Assembly: GCF_019977195.1 (NCBI RefSeq)
Contig: NZ_AP024643.1
Span: forward strand, 186,001 to 250,000
Direction of reading: 5' to 3'
DNA from: Arthrobacter sp. StoSoilA2
Lineage (GTDB): Bacteria > Actinomycetota > Actinomycetes > Actinomycetales > Micrococcaceae
Length of the DNA stretch: 64,000 nucleotides
The position numbers and the translations under genes were made by a program. The notes beneath the pieces are model-generated. The model did not search any database. It saw only the letters and a program-made list of their open reading frames with translations, and had not been told where the DNA came from. Shown piece after piece: positions 58,545 to 64,000 of the stretch. Every line of letters starts with the position of its first letter. Positions within the stretch are counted from its first letter, which is position 1.

Positions 58545-59958
58545 GAATAACGATAGCAGTTCCCGGATTGTCTCGCGAGTAAAGGAATGGATCGCAGGGG
58601 CCGCGCCGGGAGCCAAACTGCCATCCACCCGTCAACTCGTGGCCGAATACCAGGCAAGTCCGGTGACGGTGCAGAAGGCGTTGAGGACCCTCACTGCCCA
58701 AGGCCTCATAGAAAGCCGCCCCGGCGTTGGCACCTTCGTGCGGGCATACCGCACCGCCAGGCCGTCCGATTATGGCTGGCAGACAGCGGCGCTCCGGGCC
58801 GCGCAAACGCCGCGCCTGCTTAATTCTGGCGCCATGCGCAGCGCTTCGAACGACGTCATCGCATTCCACTCCGGCTATCCGGACCGGGAACTCCTGCCGG
58901 AACGGCTCGTCCGGGCCGCGCTAACCAGGGCTGCCCGCGGGGACGCTGCGCTGTCGCGGCCACCCGCGCAGGGGCTTCCCGAACTGCAATCCTGGTTCGC
59001 CCACGAGCTCAGCACCTCAACGCCGGTTGGCGTCACGCCGCCCCAGCCGAGCGACGTCGTCGTGCTTCCCGGGAGCCAGAGCGGACTTAGCTCGATTTTT
59101 CGCGGGCTGGTGGGACACGGCCGGCCACTGCTGGTGGAGTCGCCCAGTTATTGGGGGGCGCTGCTGGCCGGTGGCCAAGCAGGCGTTCGGGTCATTCCGG
59201 TGCCGTCCGGTCCTGAGGGGCCGGATCCTGAGGAGCTGGGGAGGGCTTTCGAGGAGTCGGGAGCCCGGATGTTCTATGCCCAGCCCAACTTTGCCAACCC
59301 CACGGGTGCCCAATGGTCACCCGAGCGGTGCGAGGAGGTCCTCAGGATTGTGCGGCAGCACGGCGCCTTCCTTGTGGAGGACGACTGGGCCCATGACTTT
59401 GGCATCACCGCACAGTCCGTCCCGCTCGCCGCCCGGGACGATTCCGGCCACGTGGTGTACATCCGCTCGCTGACCAAAAGCGTCTCGCCGTCCATCCGCG
59501 TGGCAGCGATTATCGCCCGTGGGCCCGCGCGGGAACGCATCATGGGCGCGCAGGCCGCGGAGTCGATGTACGTCAGCGGGCTGCTCCAGGCTGCAGCGCT
59601 CGACGTCGTCACTCAGCCCGGCTGGCAAACGCACCTTCGAGGCCTGGGCCATCAGCTGCAGTCGCGCCGCGATCTGCTGGTCACCAGCCTCCGCGATCAC
59701 GTGCCAGAGGCGCACCTCAGCCATCTGCCCAAAGGCGGCTTGAACCTGTGGCTGCGGATGCCGGACGGGTTCGACGTCGATCAGCTCACCAAGGATTGCG
59801 AAGCGGCCGGGGTCCTCATTGCCGCGGGAACGGAGTGGTTCCCTGCGGAGCCTGAAGGCCCGTACATACGGCTCAACTACGCCGGCCCCAATCCTGGCGG
59901 ATTTCCGGAGGGCGCGCGGATTATTGGCATGGCTGTTAAGGGGTTGCTCGGATCCTGA
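58543..59958 (+). CDS. MocR-type regulator (GntR HTH fused to a PLP aminotransferase-like domain)
   Basis: 471 residues. Winged helix at ~8-75 (LPSTRQLVAEYQASPVTVQKALRTL, RPGVGTFVRA), then an aminotransferase-like domain with VLPGSQSGLSSIF, YAQPNFANPTGAQW, EDDWAHDF and the PLP lysine in RSLTKSVSPSIRV. Family members sense PLP adducts of amino acids or amines and often regulate themselves and a divergent gene, here the EamA transporter. Shortened spacing to the palindrome suggests autoregulation. Confidence 0.93.
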   Translation: MNNDSSSRIVSRVKEWIAGAAPGAKLPSTRQLVAEYQASPVTVQKALRTLTAQGLIESRPGVGTFVRAYRTARPSDYGWQTAALRAAQTPRLLNSGAMRSASNDVIAFHSGYPDRELLPERLVRAALTRAARGDAALSRPPAQGLPELQSWFAHELSTSTPVGVTPPQPSDVVVLPGSQSGLSSIFRGLVGHGRPLLVESPSYWGALLAGGQAGVRVIPVPSGPEGPDPEELGRAFEESGARMFYAQPNFANPTGAQWSPERCEEVLRIVRQHGAFLVEDDWAHDFGITAQSVPLAARDDSGHVVYIRSLTKSVSPSIRVAAIIARGPARERIMGAQAAESMYVSGLLQAAALDVVTQPGWQTHLRGLGHQLQSRRDLLVTSLRDHVPEAHLSHLPKGGLNLWLRMPDGFDVDQLTKDCEAAGVLIAAGTEWFPAEPEGPYIRLNYAGPNPGGFPEGARIIGMAVKGLLGS

Positions 59959-60075
59959 CCGATGCCGAGTCCCGTTGGCGGGCCGCTATTAAGTTGCCCG
60001 GCCGCTTTTACGTTGTTGGGCAACAACGCGGGAGCGGTCTGGGAACGGGGTTGGCGGCATGAACGCGTCCTAACA

Positions 60076-60124
60076 GCAGTAGCCACCAACCCAAGGAGAG
60101 CGCCTTGGCGTTGGTGGCTACTGC
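60076..60124. terminator. long hairpin between convergent MocR and MHS transporter genes
   Basis: GCAGTAGCCACCAAC with CCAAGG (60076-60096) pairs with CCTTGG and GTTGGTGGCTACTGC (60103-60124), one bulged base and a 6-base loop. It lies 60 bp before the transporter's stop codon. Bidirectional terminator or dispersed palindrome; the rest of the 59959-60183 gap shows nothing else. Confidence 0.75.
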
Positions 60125-60183
60125 GGGCGGCGGGGCCGCGAACTATCGGAAAGCGCTGCTCAGAAGTTGCAGGCAAGTGTTCC

Positions 60184-61803
60184 CTAGGCGGGAGCCAGAT
60201 CCTTGTCCCGGCGGCCGAACACGTCATCATCAATTGGCTGGCCGTCGAACGGCATCTCGTCCAGGTTGATGAGCGGGTTGGTGTCCTGTGTTGCTACGAG
60301 TTCGCGGGCCTCGGCCGTAGTGTCCACGCTGGGCATGGAGCCGGGCAGCGGACGTTGGGCTGATTCACGCAGGAAGTAGATGGCGATCGCACCCACGATG
60401 GACGTTGCCATCAAGTAGTAGGCAGGCATCATGTCGTCGCCGGTACCCTCAATGAGGCCCTGCACGATGAACGGGGTGGTTCCTCCGAAGATGGCCACCG
60501 AGAAGTTGTAGGCGATACCCATTCCGCCGTAGCGGCTGGACGTCGGGAACAGTGCCGGGAGGGCCGAGGCCAGGTTGGCGATGTAGAACGTCACAGGGAA
60601 TGCGATCAGGGCAAGGCCTGCCAGTGTCGACCAGATATCGCCGATGCCGATCAGCATGAAGGCAGGAACGGAGAACACGATGGTGCTGCCCGCGCCGATC
60701 CACAGCACTGGACGGCGGCCGATGCGGTCGGACAACTTACCGGTAAGCGGGATACACAGTGCCATGATCACCAGGACCGGGATGGTCAACAGGGTGCCAT
60801 GAACGGGATCGTAGCCCTTGGAATCCGTGAGGTATGTAGGCATGTATGAGGTCAGGGCGTAGCCAACAGTGTTGGCCGCCGCTGCGAGGATCATTGCCAG
60901 CACGATCTGGCGCCAGTAGGCCTTGATGATGCCAACCGGGCCCTTGGCGACGTTGGCATCTTGTGCCGCGGCGTCCTTGGCGATGGCTTCCTGGGCGTCC
61001 AAGGTGGCCTGGAACTGCGGGGATTCCTCGATCTTGCTACGGAAGTACACAGCGATCAGGCCGAGGGGGCCGGCGATCAGGAACGGAAGCCTCCAGCCCC
61101 ATTCCTCCATGGCTGCCTGTCCGAGCGTGAGCTGCAGGACTGAAACCAGCGCGGCGCCGAGGGCGAAGCCGATGTAGCTGCCCATGTCCAGGAAGCTGGC
61201 GAAGAAGCCGCGGCGCTTGTCCGGGGCATATTCGCTCACGAAGGTTGTGGCTCCGGCGTATTCACCGCCGGTGGAGAAGCCCTGGACGAGCTTGAGGATT
61301 ACCAGCAGCGCGGCGGCCCAGATGCCGATCTGCGCATAGCCGGGCAAAAGCCCGACGGCGAAAGTGCTTGCCGCCATCAGCATCAGTGTTGCTGCGAGCA
61401 CCTTCTGGCGGCCCACTTTGTCGCCGAGCCAACCAAATACGACGCCGCCAAGCGGGCGGGCGATAAAGGTTGCGGCGAAGGTGCCGAGAAGGAAGAGTGT
61501 CTGGACGGACTTGTCCGCTTCCGGGAGGAAGACGGGGCCCATGGTGGTAATGAGGTAGCCGAACACGCCGACGTCGTACCATTCCATGGTGTTGCCGACG
61601 ATCGTGCCGCCGAGTGCTTTCTTCAGCATCGGCTGGTCCACAACGTTCACGTCGGATTCCTTCAACCGGCGCTTCGTGCGGAGCTTCGTTTTCTTAACGT
61701 TCTTTACAGTGTTGGAAGCGGCCGGGGTGTGGGCTGCTTCCGTGTTTCCGATGACGTTCCTTGCGCCATCCGGAGAGACGATCTTGCTTTGGTCTATGGG
61801 CAT
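60184..61803 (-). CDS. MHS-family (metabolite:H+ symporter) MFS transporter, ProP-like
   Basis: 539 residues from ATG 61803 (AGGAGAAG Shine-Dalgarno). An ~80-residue hydrophilic N-terminus precedes twelve helices. MHS signatures: NTMEWYDVGVFGYLITTMGPVF, PLGGVVFGWLGDKVGRQKVL, GFSTGGEYAGATTFVSEYAP and PEEWGWRLPFLIAGPLG-like (MEEWGWRLPFLIAG). The C-terminal ~50 residues are acidic and hydrophilic. Members take up proline/betaine, dicarboxylates or aromatic acids; the substrate is not determinable. Confidence 0.92.
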   Translation of the reverse strand: MPIDQSKIVSPDGARNVIGNTEAAHTPAASNTVKNVKKTKLRTKRRLKESDVNVVDQPMLKKALGGTIVGNTMEWYDVGVFGYLITTMGPVFLPEADKSVQTLFLLGTFAATFIARPLGGVVFGWLGDKVGRQKVLAATLMLMAASTFAVGLLPGYAQIGIWAAALLVILKLVQGFSTGGEYAGATTFVSEYAPDKRRGFFASFLDMGSYIGFALGAALVSVLQLTLGQAAMEEWGWRLPFLIAGPLGLIAVYFRSKIEESPQFQATLDAQEAIAKDAAAQDANVAKGPVGIIKAYWRQIVLAMILAAAANTVGYALTSYMPTYLTDSKGYDPVHGTLLTIPVLVIMALCIPLTGKLSDRIGRRPVLWIGAGSTIVFSVPAFMLIGIGDIWSTLAGLALIAFPVTFYIANLASALPALFPTSSRYGGMGIAYNFSVAIFGGTTPFIVQGLIEGTGDDMMPAYYLMATSIVGAIAIYFLRESAQRPLPGSMPSVDTTAEARELVATQDTNPLINLDEMPFDGQPIDDDVFGRRDKDLAPA

Positions 61804-61926
61804 TTGGGCTTCTCCTAGGGAGGTCATTTGCTTGCGACTTCTGCTGCCCCGCTCTGGGCAGGTGTTCAATTTTACGGGGTTTGCCGCCCAAACCCCAGTT
61901 GAGATCCGATTTTTGGGCCGTTTTGG

Positions 61927-61954
61927 GATGCAAATTGCCTAGCTGTGTTGCATC
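61927..61954. promoter_or_regulatory. dyad upstream of the MHS transporter, candidate operator
   Basis: GATGCAA and TTGCATC (61927-61933, 61948-61954) form a 7-bp inverted repeat with a 14-bp spacer, about 125 bp before the transporter ATG, in the 270-bp gap to the methyltransferase gene. Nothing else recognisable lies in that gap. Confidence 0.35.
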
Positions 61955-62074
61955 TCATTACCTGCTTTTGCCCTGCAACGGCGCGGAAGCCGGGCCATTT
62001 TTGCCCTCCCGGGCACGTTGTTACCAAATTGTTTAGCCAAGCCCACCAGATGAGGCGTAATGGGACGCAAAAGC

Positions 62075-62872
62075 TTACGGATTGCCTCCGGGCGCAGGAG
62101 CGGTTCCAAGCACCAGCGTTGCATCCAATTCCTTGTCAACGAGCACCCGTGCACCCAGCCCGCCCGCCTGCATGATCCTGGCAGTTTCGGACGCCTGGTC
62201 TTCCGAGGTTTCAATCAGGAGGCAACCTCCAGGCAACAACCACTCAGCAGCGTGCCGCGCAACCCGGCGCTGGACATCCAAACCGTCAGTACCGCCGTCG
62301 AGCGCCATCATCGGTTCGTGGAAGCGCGCCTCAGGCGGCATCATGCCGATGGAACCCGTGGGGACGTACGGCGCATTGGCGAGCACCACGTCCACACGTC
62401 CCCGGAGCTCGAGGGGGAGGGCGTCGTATAGATCGCCTTGGAAAACGCGCCCGCCACGGGGCTCCACGTTCTTGCGCGCGCAGCCCACCGCGGCCGGATC
62501 AATGTCAGCGGCGTACAGCTCGCAGCTCCCCAGAAGATCGCTGAGTGCCGCACCGATCGCCCCCGAGCCACAGCAAAGATCGACGACGACGCCACCCGGC
62601 GATGCGACTTTCGCCGCCTGGCGTACCAGGAACTCCGTGCGACGCCGTGGAACGAATACGCCGGGTTCAACAACCATGCGGCTCCCGCAGAAGTCCACCC
62701 AACCGAGGATGTGTTCCAAAGGCCTTCCCTTGACGCGCTGGTCCACCATGTAGTCCAAATGGTCCGGACTCGTGGCGGCCTCAATGAGGAGTTGCGCTTC
62801 CTCCTCCGCGAAGACGCATCCGGCATGGCGGAGGGTGGTGGCGACGGACATTCTCCAGGTCACGGGTGCCAT
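62075..62872 (-). CDS. HemK/PrmC-like protein-(glutamine-N5) methyltransferase paralogue
   Basis: 265 residues from ATG 62872 (an ATG at 62890 is also open). It has the PrmC-type N-terminal helical domain and motif I VVDLCCGSGAIGAAL. The catalytic motif IV reads NAPY (in VVLANAPYVPTG) in place of the family's NPPY. This NAPY form is known for a HemK-related actinobacterial subfamily annotated as putative N5-glutamine methyltransferase. Target protein unknown; the canonical PrmC for release factors is probably elsewhere. Confidence 0.87.
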   Translation of the reverse strand: MAPVTWRMSVATTLRHAGCVFAEEEAQLLIEAATSPDHLDYMVDQRVKGRPLEHILGWVDFCGSRMVVEPGVFVPRRRTEFLVRQAAKVASPGGVVVDLCCGSGAIGAALSDLLGSCELYAADIDPAAVGCARKNVEPRGGRVFQGDLYDALPLELRGRVDVVLANAPYVPTGSIGMMPPEARFHEPMMALDGGTDGLDVQRRVARHAAEWLLPGGCLLIETSEDQASETARIMQAGGLGARVLVDKELDATLVLGTAPAPGGNP

Positions 62873-63113
62873 GCTAGCCGAGGGGTTCACAAAAGCGGCG
62901 ATTCTTGGTTAGGGTATGACGCATGGGAACACTGATTTTTGAGTAGACCGGCATCTGCCCGCAGCGGCACAGCCGAGTTTCACCTGACAAAAATCCACGC
63001 CTGTTGAGGCCCTGCCTCCATGCCGTTCCCGTTGTCGACGCTATTTTCTCGAACCGCAACGCCATGGTTTTGGTGCTTCTCCAGGACTCACACCTGAAGA
63101 GGAGTCCACTTTT
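62873..63113. other. 240-bp leader region before a small orphan gene
   Basis: The gap between the methyltransferase start and the ATG at 63114. It contains a short possible peptide, MGTLIFE (from ATG at about 62922), and a CACCTGAAGAGGAG Shine-Dalgarno region before 63114. I recognise no riboswitch, tRNA or repeat here. Confidence 0.4.
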
Positions 63114-63341
63114 ATGACTGCCAATCCTTCCAAAAACAACACCCCTGAGCCCGCAGCATCGGGAAGTCCGAAGTCCGCCTCCGGCGGCATCAAGTCCAAA
63201 CTGACCGATGCCCAGAAGGCAATGCTCGCCAGCAAATCCGGCGGCGGCGCTCCTGCTGGCTGGCAAAGCACGGGCAAGGGCCATAAGCCCACGTCCACCA
63301 GCGGCAAGCAGGCCAAGACGGAGAAGAAGGTCCGTTGGTGA
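63114..63341 (+). CDS. small basic, low-complexity orphan protein
   Basis: 75 residues. Ser/Ala/Gly/Lys-rich, with a central helix-prone IKSKLTDAQKAMLASK and a basic tail GKQAKTEKKVRW. No signal peptide or membrane segment. Family not recognised. A GAGGAG Shine-Dalgarno lies about 14 bases before the ATG. Predicted to be mostly disordered. Confidence 0.7.
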   Translation: MTANPSKNNTPEPAASGSPKSASGGIKSKLTDAQKAMLASKSGGGAPAGWQSTGKGHKPTSTSGKQAKTEKKVRW

Positions 63342-63429
63342 TTCCTGAATGCAGGTAAATCCTGCAGACAACCATCGACGGCCCACCTAGTATTGAAATT
63401 CCTTCGTTTCACTGTGGAAAGGAAGAACC

Positions 63430-63690
63430 ATGACTGCAAAGCATCAAGGTGAAAACATCGATCCCGAGGTTGCCAGCCACTTGGTGGAGGCCATGGACAT
63501 GGCTCCCATGCCTGAGCCGGCAACCATCGATGTAACCCTGGGTTTGGACCAGGAGCAGCACTGGCCGGACGGTAGCGGCAAACGCCGGCACCCGAAGGAC
63601 CGCGACCAAGCCCACGGACGAGTGGGCCAGGGTGCAGCCGTGACGGCGATCCATCGGACCAGCCGCCCGCAGATGCCGCACTCCTCCTGA
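63430..63690 (+). CDS. small acidic/histidine-containing orphan protein
   Basis: 86 residues: MTAKHQGENIDPEVASHLVE, then AMDMAPMPEPATIDVTLGLD, ending in a basic, histidine-rich C-terminal half (GKRRHPKDRDQAHGRVGQG). GGAAAGGAAGAACC precedes the ATG. No family recognised. Same size class and orientation as the gene at 63114, but unrelated in sequence. Confidence 0.65.
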   Translation: MTAKHQGENIDPEVASHLVEAMDMAPMPEPATIDVTLGLDQEQHWPDGSGKRRHPKDRDQAHGRVGQGAAVTAIHRTSRPQMPHSS

Positions 63691-63713
63691 CCGCAGCCAC
63701 CTGAACACAGCCA

Positions 63714-63781
63714 GCCCAACTAGGTAGCAGCACAGCGCGTTTAGGGCTCTCAAAACGCGCTCAAGTGCGACCTAGTTGGGC
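63714..63781. repeat. 68-bp palindromic repeat, copy 2
   Basis: Outer arms GCCCAACTAGGT (63714-63725) and ACCTAGTTGGGC (63770-63781) are perfect, and inner AGCGCGTTT/AAACGCGCT pair around the centre. Same length and layout as the copy at 11364-11431 (shared GTAGCAGC, GCGCGTTT, CTCAAAACGCGC). It overlaps the last codons and stop of the DNA ligase gene. Confidence 0.88.
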
Positions 63782-64000
63782 GGGCTTACGTCTTCCGGGG
63801 ACTTGTCAGGACGCCACCCACGCCACACGGGATGCCGTAGCCTGCCCGGGCCGGTCCATTCTCCGAAGGTCACTTCGGCCACCAGCTCCGGATCTACCCA
63901 ACGGGCACCTGCAGCATCCTCGCGCGGGATATCGGCGAACGGGGAATCGGGTATCAGACGGGGCTCCAGTTTCTCCATGACATCCCTCAGCTGCCACTCC
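63772..64000 (-). CDS. ATP-dependent DNA ligase (LigD-type ligase), C-terminal fragment
   Basis: The frame is open from the window edge (64000) to a TAG at 63774-63772 and reads EWQLRDVMEKLEPRLIPDSP, then FADIPREDAAGARWVDPEL, then VAEVTFGEWTGPGRLRHPVWRGWRPDKSPEDV. This is the C-terminal OB-fold end of actinobacterial NHEJ-type ATP-dependent DNA ligases (PxLVAEVxFxEWTxxGRLRHPxWxGxRxDK). The rest lies outside the window. Its last codons and stop are inside the 68-bp palindrome. Confidence 0.88.
   Translation of the reverse strand, partial: EWQLRDVMEKLEPRLIPDSPFADIPREDAAGARWVDPELVAEVTFGEWTGPGRLRHPVWRGWRPDKSPEDVSPPN

Noticed and set aside
1..64000. CRISPR array, tRNA, rRNA, transposase or prophage
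   Set aside because: No spacer-repeat pattern, no cloverleaf-like or rRNA-like stretch and no transposase, integrase or phage structural gene was seen.

Overview
This window is a high-GC chromosomal segment of an actinobacterium, most likely a member of the Micrococcaceae close to Arthrobacter/Paenarthrobacter. The reasons are the C/G-ending codons, frequent ATGA/GTGA gene overlaps, actinobacterial regulator types, LPXTG-anchored surface proteins with DUF11-type repeats, a DesABCD siderophore operon, and small orphan proteins of the kind seen in that group. I found no rRNA, tRNA, CRISPR array, transposase or phage gene. The window looks like ordinary chromosome with several accessory cassettes.

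Layout. 1-2.2 kb: a 2-hydroxyacid dehydrogenase (cut by the window edge), an aminotransferase and a DedA membrane protein. 2.3-8.8 kb: a complete urease operon, ureABCEFGD, ending in a NiCoT nickel permease. Two related palindromic elements sit before ureF and inside the 5' end of ureD, and each precedes a block of strongly G+T-skewed coding sequence. 8.7-11.4 kb: a serine hydrolase and an ECF sigma/membrane partner pair. 11.4-14.2 kb: a secreted alpha-amylase with LacI-type operators. 14.5-21 kb: two tiny orphan genes, a lactonase, and a block of three aldo/keto reductases and one NAD-dependent epimerase-like gene opposite an XRE/MmyB-type regulator. 21-22.7 kb: dodecin, an SDR and a universal stress protein.

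22.8-29.4 kb: a sugar-acid catabolic locus (FadR-type regulator and alpha/beta hydrolase, divergent from a DUF1537 kinase, a threonate-dehydrogenase-like enzyme, a GntP permease and a class II aldolase). A near-palindromic 23-bp operator lies in the divergent promoter and a second, partial copy lies at the regulator's own 5' end. 29.5-36 kb: a DUF1304 protein, a decapitated VOC gene, a two-module Lrp regulator divergent from an MFS/M20-peptidase pair, an acyltransferase-3 protein with an in-frame 18-bp minisatellite, and a GNAT.

36-53 kb is the most distinctive part. A single-polypeptide ECF sigma/anti-sigma fusion is followed by a sortase-anchored DUF11-type adhesin. Then come the iron-box-controlled desABCD hydroxamate siderophore operon, a degenerate GGDEF-like protein, and a divergent pilus operon (GEVED/SpaA tip-like protein, major pilin, class C sortase). 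53-64 kb: SDR, FUSC, an aldo/keto reductase, SRPBCC, GNAT, VOC, an EamA exporter whose start codon overlaps that of a MocR-type regulator, an MHS-family transporter, a HemK-like methyltransferase, two small orphan genes and the C-terminus of an ATP-dependent DNA ligase. A 68-bp palindromic repeat occurs twice (11.4 and 63.7 kb), both times at gene ends.
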